58,565 nucleotides of DNA, from assembly GCA_023457495.1 (NCBI GenBank), contig JAEWLQ010000119.1, positions 1-58,565 of the forward strand, read 5' to 3'. This document shows positions 36,232-43,457 of the stretch, piece by piece (positions within the stretch are counted from its first letter, which is position 1; every line of letters starts with the position of its first letter). The notes under the pieces are model-generated. The model was not told where the DNA came from. It was given only the letters and a program-made list of their open reading frames with translations, and ran no database searches. A program made the position numbers and the translations under genes. Source of the stretch: Pseudomonadota bacterium. GTDB taxonomy: Bacteria > Pseudomonadota > Gammaproteobacteria > Steroidobacterales > Steroidobacteraceae.

Positions 36232-36908
36232 CAGCCCTCTCGATCGGCGCCGTGCTCGCCACGGGCTGCGCGTCCCAGCGCGCGCTCGAGCAGCAGCAGA
36301 CCGAGGAACAGGCCGCGGCCGAAGAAGCCGCGGAAGACGCGGACTCGACGCCGCCGCGCGTCATCGAGCCCAACGTCGCGCGCCGCAAGATCAAGACGCC
36401 GAAGATCGACAACGAGAACTGGGAGATCGGCGCGGGCGCCGGCTTCCTGTCGATCGAGGATTTCGGCACCAACCAGACCTATGCCGCGCAGCTCACCTAC
36501 CATGTGACAGAAGACTTCTTCTTCCGCGGCGACCTCGGCCAATCCACCGCCGGGCGCACGAGTTTCGAGACCCTCGGCGGCAACATCGAGCTTCTGACGG
36601 GAGATGAGAGGCGCTTCACGTATTACAGCCTCTCGCTGGGCTACAACTTTCTGCCTGGCGAGATCTTTTTAGGTCGCAAGACCGCCATGAACAGTAGTTT
36701 CTATGTTTTGGCGGGCATCGGAAGTGTTGATTTCGGTGGTAACGATCACCTGACCATCAACTTCGGCGCGGGATTCCGCGTGTTGCCCACCGACTGGCTG
36801 GCCATCCATATCGGAGTGCAGGACCGCGTGTTCGACTCCGATCTGCTGGGCGAGACCAAGGTCACCAACAACATCGAAATGCTGCTGAGCGCGACCGTCT
36901 TCTTCTGA
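36201..36908 (+). CDS. Outer-membrane beta-barrel domain lipoprotein
   Basis: About 235 residues. The lipoprotein signal has lipobox LATGC (Cys near 23). An acidic helical segment rich in Gln/Glu/Ala follows (about 25-50), then from about residue 75 a beta-barrel with GAGAGFLSIEDFGTNQTYAAQ, YSLSLGYNFLPGEIF and the terminal LLSATVFF. The pattern resembles the small family of outer-membrane barrels known from myxobacteria and some gammaproteobacteria (I would compare it with TIGR04565). It shares the operon with the SH3 barrel, TlpA, DUF4266 and DUF3570. Function unknown. Confidence 0.75.
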   Translation: MESFNRLLLLAALSIGAVLATGCASQRALEQQQTEEQAAAEEAAEDADSTPPRVIEPNVARRKIKTPKIDNENWEIGAGAGFLSIEDFGTNQTYAAQLTYHVTEDFFFRGDLGQSTAGRTSFETLGGNIELLTGDERRFTYYSLSLGYNFLPGEIFLGRKTAMNSSFYVLAGIGSVDFGGNDHLTINFGAGFRVLPTDWLAIHIGVQDRVFDSDLLGETKVTNNIEMLLSATVFF

Positions 36909-36919
36909 CGGAGTGAGTC

Positions 36920-37444
36920 ATGACGGCAGTCAACGTGAAAGCCAATAAAGTCGGAAAGATATTCAAGGGTCTGGCGCTCGCCGCGGTGTGCGTCTCGGCC
37001 GCGCTGGCCTCGAATTCTTCCGGCCCTGCTCCGGGCTTCAGCCTGGCTGGCCGCGATGGCAAGAAAATCGACCTTTCCCAGTTCAAGGGTCAGGTCGTCA
37101 TGATCAACTTCTGGGCGACCTGGTGTGGCCCGTGCCGTCAGGAAATGCCGCTGCTCGAGGACATCTACAAGAAGTACAAGCCGATGGGCTTTACGATGCT
37201 CGCCGTGAACGTCGAGCCGGATACCAAGGCGGCCGAAGCCTGGCTGGGCAAACTCTCGAAGCCGGTCACCTTCCCGGTCGCGTTCGACGTGGATAGCAAG
37301 GTCAGCAAGATGTACAAGGTCGCCGGCATGCCGAGCACGGTGTTCGTCGACCGCAAGGGCAACGTCCGGGTCATGCACAAGGGCTACAAGCCCGGCGACG
37401 AGAACTTCTATCTCACGCAGATCCGTTCGATGCTCAAGGAATAG
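36920..37444 (+). CDS. TlpA-family thiol-disulfide oxidoreductase
   Basis: A 174-residue protein with an N-terminal hydrophobic signal or anchor (GLALAAVCVSAALA) and a TlpA/ResA fold: APGFSLAGRDGKKIDLSQFKG, the redox site FWATWCGPCRQEMP, and VAGMPSTVFVDRKGNVRV with the cis-Pro. It should act in the periplasm. Its CGPC site differs from the CSTC of the upstream operon's TlpA. A GGAG ribosome site precedes the ATG. Lying between the barrels and the Cys-rich DUF4266 lipoprotein, it may keep the CGC tail of that protein reduced, or reduce the apo-cytochromes coded nearby; that is inference. Confidence 0.9.
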   Translation: MTAVNVKANKVGKIFKGLALAAVCVSAALASNSSGPAPGFSLAGRDGKKIDLSQFKGQVVMINFWATWCGPCRQEMPLLEDIYKKYKPMGFTMLAVNVEPDTKAAEAWLGKLSKPVTFPVAFDVDSKVSKMYKVAGMPSTVFVDRKGNVRVMHKGYKPGDENFYLTQIRSMLKE

Positions 37445-37459
37445 CAAGGAGACATTTCG

Positions 37460-37684
37460 ATGCGAGCCTGCAGTCTGTTGACCCTGGTCGCTCTCGCGTT
37501 CGTCGCGACGGGCTGCAGTTCCATCGAGCCGTGGGTGAAGCCCTACGATCGCGAGAATCTCGCCGATCCCATCATGGGCGGCCGCGCCGCGGTGTCACAG
37601 GACTTCCTCGACCACGTGTTCGAGGCGCGCGAGGGATCGCGTGGGGCCACCGGCGGCGCCGGCGGCGGTTGCGGCTGTAACTAA
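37460..37684 (+). CDS. DUF4266 lipoprotein with Gly/Cys-rich tail
   Basis: A 74-residue lipoprotein. The lipobox VATGC gives a lipidated Cys19; then SSIEPWVKPYDRENLADP, a helix (AAVSQDFLDHVFEAREG), and a C-terminal tail GATGGAGGGCGCN. The GGGCGCN ending is, as I recall, the conserved mark of DUF4266. Two Cys separated by Gly at the very end suggest metal binding, disulfide formation or a modification site. The short RGATGG also resembles the GAT core of ApbE flavinylation sites, but lacks the preceding Ser/Thr. It lies between TlpA and DUF3570 genes, the usual partners. No function is established. Confidence 0.85.
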   Translation: MRACSLLTLVALAFVATGCSSIEPWVKPYDRENLADPIMGGRAAVSQDFLDHVFEAREGSRGATGGAGGGCGCN

Positions 37685-37693
37685 CTACCGTAA

Positions 37694-38914
37694 ATGCCCC
37701 ACATGATGCGCACAGGTCTCGCCCGATACGTCTTAACCTGCCTCGCCCTCGCTGCGGCGGGCGCGTCCGCGGGCGTGTTGCCCGAGGATCGCGCCGACGT
37801 CCTGTACTTCCGCTACGACGGCGGCGGCGTGGTGATCTCCGGACCTTCGATGCTGGTGCGCAAGAGCATCGGCGAGAACGTCTCGGTCCAGGCCAACTAC
37901 TACATCGACATGGTGTCGTCGGCGTCGATCGACGTCGAGACCTCGGCCAGCCCGTACGAGGACGAGCGCACGCAGTACAGCCTCTCGGCCGACTTCCTGC
38001 ACGGCAAGAGCACCTACAGCATCGGCTACGTCAACAGCGACGAGAGCGACTACAAGGCCAAGACGATGTTCGCGGGTGTCAGCCACGACATGTTCGGCGA
38101 CCTGACGACCATTTCGTTCTCGTACAAGACGGGCGAGAACGAGGTGTTCCGCAACATCAAGATCGATGACGTGAAGCAGAACGACCCGGCGTTCTTCGAT
38201 GAGATGGAGTCGCAGAGTTACAGCGTCGGACTGTCGCAGATCGTCACGAAGAACCTGGTGATCTCGGGTCAGTACGAAGTGATCACCGACGAGGGATTCC
38301 TGCGCAGCCCGTATCGCTCGGTGCGCTACTTCGTCGATCCCATCTCCGGCACCCAGGCCACGCAATCGGAAATCTATCCGAACACGCGCTCGAGCAACGC
38401 CGCGTCGATCCGCGCCAAGTACTTCCTGCCCTACCGCGCCGCGGTCGATACGATGTACCGCTTCTACACCGACACCTGGGGCGTCGCCGGCCAGACCGCG
38501 GAGCTCGGCTACGTGCATCCGCTCGACAATCCCATCTGGGGCGGCAACTGGATCTTCGAAGGCCGCGTGCGTTACTACTCGCAGGAAGCCGCGGACTTCT
38601 ACATGGACATCTTCCCGCGCGCGAACTACTCGAATTTCATGGCGCGCGACAAGGAGCTCGCCACCTACAGCGCCGTCACCGTCGGCGTGGGCGCGACGTA
38701 CGAGTTCAAGATCGAGCGGTTCCCGTGGTTGTCGAAGGGACAGATCAACTTCCGCTACGACTTCATGACGGTGAACTACGACGACTTCCGCGACGCGCGC
38801 CAGAGCGTCGGAAGCTACGGAGTCCTGCCGGAGAATCCTGTCCCCGCCGGCCAGGAAGATCTGTACACGCTCGAAGCGAACATCTTCCAGTTCTACATCT
38901 CCGCCTTCTTTTAA
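37694..38914 (+). CDS. DUF3570 outer-membrane barrel protein
   Basis: A 406-residue protein with signal peptide (LTCLALAAAGASAG) and the DUF3570 pattern: VLYFRYDGGGVVISGPSMLV, VQANYYIDMVSSASIDVET, SPYEDERTQYSLSADFLHG, then many amphipathic strands ending FYISAFF. It is predicted to be an outer-membrane barrel that acts with the DUF4266 lipoprotein coded 9 bp upstream. Families with DUF3570/DUF4266/TlpA are often found near apbE, as here (2.5 kb away). The ATG at 37694 is followed by two more in-frame ATGs within 12 bp. The stop codon overlaps the first bases of a 36-bp palindromic repeat. Confidence 0.88.
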   Translation: MPHMMRTGLARYVLTCLALAAAGASAGVLPEDRADVLYFRYDGGGVVISGPSMLVRKSIGENVSVQANYYIDMVSSASIDVETSASPYEDERTQYSLSADFLHGKSTYSIGYVNSDESDYKAKTMFAGVSHDMFGDLTTISFSYKTGENEVFRNIKIDDVKQNDPAFFDEMESQSYSVGLSQIVTKNLVISGQYEVITDEGFLRSPYRSVRYFVDPISGTQATQSEIYPNTRSSNAASIRAKYFLPYRAAVDTMYRFYTDTWGVAGQTAELGYVHPLDNPIWGGNWIFEGRVRYYSQEAADFYMDIFPRANYSNFMARDKELATYSAVTVGVGATYEFKIERFPWLSKGQINFRYDFMTVNYDDFRDARQSVGSYGVLPENPVPAGQEDLYTLEANIFQFYISAFF

Positions 38915-38948
38915 TGGGGACATTCCTCGTTTCCTAGCAAACGGGGAC
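38913..38948 (+). repeat. 36-bp REP-like repeat, left member of an inverted pair
   Basis: It begins AATGGGGACATTCCTCGTTT and continues CCTAGCAAACGGGGAC. Its first two bases are the end of the DUF3570 TAA stop. It is identical to the repeat at 47771-47806 and is the reverse complement, with one base changed, of 39887-39922. Together with that partner it brackets the 1-kb non-coding block. Confidence 0.85.
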
Positions 38949-38978
38949 AGGCCTGGGGCGTGGGTTGTATCGGTAAGA

Positions 38979-39288
38979 GCTTCGATGAGTCCCTGAAGAC
39001 GACTGCTCGGGGGGCGCGCGTGGCAAGGCCGCCGCCCACATGATGGGGCGTCGCTCCCGCGGCGCACTCCAGCTGTTGGATGCGCCAGATTTTCAGTCCG
39101 CCGGCCGTGCGGGCGGGTTATCTGTCTCTGCCATCCTGAGAAGGCACCTAGCGCAGTCTGAGGGAGTCGTTTGCCGGCTCGGTGCCTTGCGCGAACGCCG
39201 GATGCGCCGCGTCCGCGCCACCCCATCATGTGTGCACCGTCCTTGCCAGTCATCGTCCGCGCGGTCGTCTTCAGAGACTCATCGAAGC
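38979..39288 (+). mobile_element. MITE-like element, copy A, with long terminal inverted repeats
   Basis: 310 bp flanked by terminal inverted repeats. The left arm (38979-39048) begins GCTTCGATGAGTCCCTGAAG and ends CACATGATGGGG; the reverse complement of the right arm (39221-39288) begins GCTTCGATGAGTCTCTGAAG and also ends CACATGATGGGG. Similarity extends further inward (GCGGCGCA). No transposase is coded. A second, inverted, diverged copy lies at 39571-39866. A possible 5-bp flanking repeat CGGTA is seen but is too short to trust. Confidence 0.8.
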
Positions 39289-39570
39289 GCGTAGCGGTAC
39301 GGTCACCCGCGCGGTGCGTCCATTCGCGAGCGAAGCAGGATCGCCGCACAACGACTGCGGGCGATTGGTTGGGGAAGAGGCGCGAGTTCGTCGCCCGTGC
39401 CAATTTCGGCCGAAATAGTTAGCAATCCGTCGTTCAGACACATCTCTGCGGTCTGCACGAGAGGCAAATGGCAGGGCGTGAAAATCCCGCCTCTTCTCTT
39501 GCTCTCAGCCATCGGGCCGACATTCCACGTCTAGACATGCGGGACGCGGGCTCTGCGTCCTCGTGCGCAG
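39289..39570. other. Spacer between the two MITE-like copies; no gene recognised
   Basis: 282 bp without a convincing reading frame. Small frames exist here on both strands but have no ribosome site and no family resemblance. A perfect 14-bp palindrome ATTTCGGCCGAAAT lies at 39403-39416. Nothing else is recognisable. Confidence 0.5.
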
Positions 39571-39866
39571 GCTCGATGAGTCCCGGCGCCGCACACCTTG
39601 CACGGCATGGACGGTGCACATGCGATGGGGCTTCGCGTACGCGGCGCATCCGGCGTTCGCGCAAGGCACCGAGCCGGCAAACGACCACCTCAGACCGCGC
39701 TAGGCGCCCTCCCAGAATTGCAGAGACAGATAACCCGCCCCCACGGCCGGCGGACTACAACTCTTGCGCTGCCAATAGCTGTAGTGCGCCGCGGGAGCGA
39801 CACCCCATCGCATGGGCGGCGGCCATGTCGTCCACGCTGACCCATCATCGCCGGGACTCATCGAGC
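39571..39866 (-). mobile_element. MITE-like element, copy B, inverted relative to copy A
   Basis: 296 bp starting GCTCGATGAGTCCCGGC and ending with its reverse complement GCCGGGACTCATCGAGC. Read on the minus strand it follows copy A closely: both share the interior strings CGGCGCATCCGGCGTTCGCG, GCAAGGCACCGAGCCGGCAA and CAGAGACAGATAACCCGCCC (given here as on the plus strand of copy B). Divergence between the copies, concentrated near the tips, suggests an old or independent insertion. Confidence 0.8.
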
Positions 39867-39886
39867 CCCCTCAATGACCCAGGTCT

Positions 39887-39922
39887 GACCCCGTTTGCTA
39901 GGAAACGAGGAATGTCCCCATT
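39887..39922 (-). repeat. 36-bp REP-like repeat, right member of the inverted pair
   Basis: It reads GACCCCGTTTGCTAGGAAAC then GAGGAATGTCCCCATT, the reverse complement of the repeat at 38913-38948 except for one base near its left end. It abuts the TGA of the minus-strand hydrolase gene (39923-39925). Confidence 0.85.
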
Positions 39923-41314
39923 TCAGAATTGGAGGCCGCCGTCGTGCACTCCGATGTTCGGGCGCTTGCGCAGCTCGAGCATTTCCGCGCCCGCGAGGAA
40001 CATCGGGCCGTAGCCGTGCGCCGCGAGCACGTGCACGGGGCGGTACATGTAGAACATCGGATCCCAGCCGACGCCGGTGCCTACGCAGGTGCCTTCCACC
40101 TGTCCCTTCGCGTTCACGCGCTGCGCGACCGCATTCCAGCCCAATGAGGTCGCCGGCCCGAAGGCGCGCGCATCCAGCCAGCCGCGATTGATGCCGCGCG
40201 CGAGCGCGAACACGAACATGGCGCTGGCCGAGGTCTCTTCGTAGGACTCGGGGCGGTCCAGCAGCTGGTGCCACAGGCCCGCGTGGCCCTGGCGCGCGGT
40301 CAGGCCTTCCGCATGCTGTCGGAACAGCGCCAGGATGCGCGGGCGCGCGGGATGATTCTCCGGCAGCACGTCCAGCAATTCGGCCATCGCCATGATGGCC
40401 CAGCCATTCGCGCGCGCCCAATGGAACACCGGGTGGGGATCCATCTCCTGCACCCAGGCATGCATGAACAGCTTCCTGTCCTTCACGAACATGCGGTCCG
40501 CGAACTGCAGGACCTGCTTCGCCGCGTCGTCGTAATACCGGCCCTCACCCGTGAGCTTCCCGGCCTGCGCGAGGCACGGCACGCTCATGTACAGATCGTC
40601 GAGCCACAAGGTGTTCGGCTGCGGACGATTGCGCGCCAGCGTGCCGTCCTTCAGGCGGAACTGGCGCGCGTGTACCCAGTCGAGCCAGTTGTCGATCCAC
40701 GGCCGCAAGGTCCCCGATCCGAGACCCGCGCGCTCCGCCTTGATCAGCGCGGCGCACATCGCGCCGGCGTCGTCCAGCCGTTCGGGCAACAACATGCCGC
40801 GCAACCAGACGCCGTGCGCCGGACGGGGGTAGTTAGCAGCGGTCGTACCGGGCTTCATGTTCGCGCGCGCATGCGCCGCTACTTTCGCCACCGCGGTGAG
40901 CCGCTCGTCCGTGTACCGGTCGTACCGCGGATCGCCAGTGACCCGCGACAGCGACATCATGCCCGCGTACGTCACACCCCATTCGTAGGTCACGATCAGC
41001 AGATCGGTGCGATCGAGCGCCACCGTGGGCGGAAGCTTCGTCAGATCCCGCACCACCTCGCCGGTATTGCCATCGATCACGCGCACCGGCGCCGCATCGA
41101 CCACGTAATCGTGAATGCGATCCAGCACCGCGCGGATCTGTTCCGTCGTGGCGAGCTCGTACGGCGTGGGGTAATCGACCTTGAGACGCCCCGAGTAGAC
41201 GCCGGGATCCTGTTGTGGCGGTGTATCGACTTTCAGAGGCGTCGACTGCCCCGCCGCGACGGCGGTCAATCCAATGCCAAACAAGCAAGCGCGGACGATG
41301 CGGCTGAATCGCAT
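39923..41314 (-). CDS. Glycoside hydrolase family 88/105-like protein
   Basis: A 463-residue exported protein (signal peptide ACLFGIGLTAVAAGQS). It has the alpha/alpha-barrel pattern of unsaturated glucuronyl/rhamnogalacturonyl hydrolases: NTLWLDDLYMSVPCLAQAG with the likely catalytic Asp, FHWARANGWAIMAMAELLDVL, and LLDRPESYEETSASAMFVFALARGI in parts. These enzymes hydrate the 4,5-unsaturated uronic acid left by polysaccharide lyases. No lyase is nearby. The gene may be unrelated to the redox cluster it interrupts, or cut a bound glycan; not decidable from sequence. It ends next to the palindromic repeat and lies 81 bp from the apbE stop. Confidence 0.88.
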   Translation of the reverse strand: MRFSRIVRACLFGIGLTAVAAGQSTPLKVDTPPQQDPGVYSGRLKVDYPTPYELATTEQIRAVLDRIHDYVVDAAPVRVIDGNTGEVVRDLTKLPPTVALDRTDLLIVTYEWGVTYAGMMSLSRVTGDPRYDRYTDERLTAVAKVAAHARANMKPGTTAANYPRPAHGVWLRGMLLPERLDDAGAMCAALIKAERAGLGSGTLRPWIDNWLDWVHARQFRLKDGTLARNRPQPNTLWLDDLYMSVPCLAQAGKLTGEGRYYDDAAKQVLQFADRMFVKDRKLFMHAWVQEMDPHPVFHWARANGWAIMAMAELLDVLPENHPARPRILALFRQHAEGLTARQGHAGLWHQLLDRPESYEETSASAMFVFALARGINRGWLDARAFGPATSLGWNAVAQRVNAKGQVEGTCVGTGVGWDPMFYMYRPVHVLAAHGYGPMFLAGAEMLELRKRPNIGVHDGGLQF

Positions 41315-41395
41315 GCGAGACCTCGAGTCAATTTGTGAGGCCCGGAGTTCCGCGTACCTCGGGCAGGCGGAGATTAACCCGGAGCCGCGGCTTTT

Positions 41396-42379
41396 TTAAC
41401 CCGGCGGCGCCAGGCCTTTCGAGTACAACACGCGCCCATCCGGCGTCACCGCCACCGCATCCACGTCGGGCAACGTGTCGATGAACGCGATGCCCTCCTC
41501 CGCGCCCATGATGAACACGCTCTTGGTCAGCGCATCGGTGCGCGTCGCCGTGCCGCTGATGATGGTCACGCTGCGCACTTTGCGCGCGGAGTCGCCGGTC
41601 TTGGGATCGATGATGTGGTGGAAGCGCTTGCCGTCTTCGTCGAAGTAACGCTCGTAGTCACCCGAGGTCGAGAACGCGGTGTCGCTCAGCGGCAGGCGCA
41701 GGAAGGTCTTCCCCTCGTGATCCGGATCCCGCACGCCCACCACCCACGGCCTGCCGAAGCGGTCGCCGATGATGCGGGTGTCGCCGCCCGCGTTGACCAT
41801 GGCGCGCGTGATGCCGAGCTTCTGCAGGATCTCGATCCCCTTGTCGACCGAATGGCCCTTGGCGATGCCACCCAGGTCGATGCGCATGCCCGGCCGCTGG
41901 AAGAACACCGTGTGCGCCTTGGGATCGAGCACCATGTGGCGCCAGTTGATGCCGGGCAACGCGGCGTCGATCGCCTTCTGATCGGGATGCACGCCTTTCT
42001 TGAAATCGTAGAGATATCCCACGCTCGCATACGTGATGTCGAAGGCGCCCTTCGTGAGCTCGGAATACTCGACCGATACCTGCAGCAGCCGGAACAGCTC
42101 TTCGCTGACCTTCACCGGATGCTTCGAGGCCTCGCGATTGACCAGCGAGATCTCGGTGTCTTCCTTCCACGTGCTCATGAGACGGTCGATCCGTTTCATG
42201 TCGTCGAATACCGACGTTATGGCCGCCTCGCCCTTCGCGCGATCATCGCTCCACAGTTCCACCGAGCAGCGGGTGCCCATGATCGACTCGCTGCGGGAAA
42301 TCCAATCCGCATGCGCCGCGGCCGGCAACAGCAGCAGCAGGGAACCAATCAGCCGGAAAACGGTATTTAGTGCACGCAT
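41396..42379 (-). CDS. apbE: FAD:protein FMN transferase (ApbE)
   Basis: About 327 residues. A signal peptide (LIGSLLLLLPAAAHA) exports it. Family marks are ESIMGTRCSVELW, DLGGIAKGHSVDKGIEIL, and MVNAGGDTRIIGDRFGRPW, forming the FAD and Mg sites; the C-terminal VTIISGTATRTDALTKSVFIMG also fits. ApbE transfers FMN from FAD to a Ser/Thr of exported redox proteins. The start at 42379 opens the signal peptide; an open frame runs on to 42622 without support. No NqrC/RnfG-type substrate is coded in the window, so its target may be one of the neighbouring envelope proteins or lie elsewhere. Divergent from the SYLF gene. Confidence 0.92.
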   Translation of the reverse strand: MRALNTVFRLIGSLLLLLPAAAHADWISRSESIMGTRCSVELWSDDRAKGEAAITSVFDDMKRIDRLMSTWKEDTEISLVNREASKHPVKVSEELFRLLQVSVEYSELTKGAFDITYASVGYLYDFKKGVHPDQKAIDAALPGINWRHMVLDPKAHTVFFQRPGMRIDLGGIAKGHSVDKGIEILQKLGITRAMVNAGGDTRIIGDRFGRPWVVGVRDPDHEGKTFLRLPLSDTAFSTSGDYERYFDEDGKRFHHIIDPKTGDSARKVRSVTIISGTATRTDALTKSVFIMGAEEGIAFIDTLPDVDAVAVTPDGRVLYSKGLAPPG

Positions 42380-42421
42380 GGCGGGATTATGGGGCAAGCT
42401 ACACGCCGTGCGCCAAACGCC

Positions 42422-42456
42422 ATCGAGCCAAACTCGATCGAGCCAACTCCATCGAG
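42422..42456. repeat. Three spaced ATCGAG repeats in a divergent promoter region
   Basis: ATCGAG occurs at 42422-42427, 42437-42442 and 42451-42456, the first two as ATCGAGCCAA(A)CTC units. The repeats lie in the 100-bp gap between apbE and the SYLF gene, ending about 24 bp before the ATG. They could be operator sites; spacing is 15 and 14 bp. Confidence 0.4.
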
Positions 42457-42479
42457 AAGTCGCTAAAGTAGGAGTCACC

Positions 42480-43304
42480 ATGAAGAAACTTCTCCTCGCA
42501 TCCGTCCTCGCCTCTTTCACCCTGGTCACCCACACCGCGGTCGCCGGCGCGCGCGAAGAAGCGCGCCTCATCGAAGCCTCCGGCGTTCTCGAAGAGCTCG
42601 GTGCGCAGCGCGACACCGCCATTCCCGATCGCCTGATGGCGCGCGCCTATGGCATCGCCGTCGTGCCGAACGTCGTGAAGGTCGGCGCGGTGGTCGGCGG
42701 TCGCCGTGGCAGCGGCGTGCTGGTGGTGCGCGACGAGAACGGCCGCTTCAGCAATCCGATCCTCATCAATCTGACCGGCGGCAGCATCGGCTGGCAGATC
42801 GGCGTGCAATCCACCGACGTCGTGCTCGTGTTCACCACGCGCCGCGGCATCGAAGGCATCGCGGACGGCAAGCTCACGCTGGGCGCGGACGCCTCCGTCG
42901 CCGCGGGCCCCGTCGGACGCTCCGCCTCGGCCGGCACCGACCAGGACTTCAAGGCCGAGGTGTATTCCTATTCGCGCAACCGGGGACTCTTCGCCGGCGT
43001 CTCCCTCGACGGCAGCGTCATCTCGATCGACAGCCGCTCCAACACGAAGCTCTACGGCAAGTCCGCGCCGGCCAGCGACATCATCGCCGGCCGGGTCACC
43101 ACGGATGTGGACGCCGCCAAACGCTTCGCGCGCGCGATCGTGACGAGCACGGGCGGCGCCACGCAGGTTGCGGGCGCGCCGAGCTCGGCGACCGCGACTC
43201 CCGATGCCGCCGCGAGCGCGGCCGGTACGGATTCGCCGGCGGCCGCCGGCGCCACGACCTTCCCGCTGGAGGATGCGCAGCCGGGCGCGGAACCGCCGCG
43301 CTGA
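42480..43304 (+). CDS. SYLF (Ysc84/DUF500) domain lipid-binding protein
   Basis: About 274 residues with a signal peptide (LLLASVLASFTLVTHTAVA) and a SYLF domain (about 30-215): IPDRLMARAYGIAVVPNVVK, GGRRGSGVLVVRDENGRFS, SIGWQIGVQSTDVVLVF, and YSRNRGLFAGVSLDGSVI. Bacterial members are periplasmic or surface proteins that can bind phosphoinositide-like lipids; the real ligand is not known. The C-terminal 60 residues are Ala/Pro-rich and disordered. The ATG follows AGGAG at 6 nt, and a stem-loop terminator follows the stop. Confidence 0.88.
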   Translation: MKKLLLASVLASFTLVTHTAVAGAREEARLIEASGVLEELGAQRDTAIPDRLMARAYGIAVVPNVVKVGAVVGGRRGSGVLVVRDENGRFSNPILINLTGGSIGWQIGVQSTDVVLVFTTRRGIEGIADGKLTLGADASVAAGPVGRSASAGTDQDFKAEVYSYSRNRGLFAGVSLDGSVISIDSRSNTKLYGKSAPASDIIAGRVTTDVDAAKRFARAIVTSTGGATQVAGAPSSATATPDAAASAAGTDSPAAAGATTFPLEDAQPGAEPPR

Positions 43305-43332
43305 GCGATTCCGTCGAAGTTGTTAGTTGATT

Positions 43333-43370
43333 CATCGCGGCGGCGTGCAAACGACCGCCGCGATGCTTTT
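43333..43370 (+). terminator. Likely Rho-independent terminator
   Basis: A perfect 11-bp stem CATCGCGGCGG (43333-43343) with CCGCCGCGATG (43355-43365), loop of 11 nt, then CTTTT. It lies 29 bp after the SYLF stop. The short T-run makes it weaker than the terminator at 26870. Confidence 0.7.
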
Positions 43371-43457
43371 CGGGGCTCGTAAACGTCGTATTGCATCGGA
43401 CGAGGCCCCGCATTACATAATCGGTTCATCTATATAGCCCCACTTCAGGAGCACCGC

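Noticed and set aside
38971..39300. CGGTA direct repeat as target-site duplication of MITE copy A
   Set aside because: Five bases at unequal distances from the two ends are expected by chance.
39310..39345. Possible degenerate copy of the 36-bp repeat in the MITE spacer
   Set aside because: Only about 60 percent of bases match by eye, which is not enough in GC-rich DNA.
39171..39422. Small open frames in the MITE block
   Set aside because: They cross element boundaries, lack ribosome sites, and repeat in several frames because of the inverted copies.
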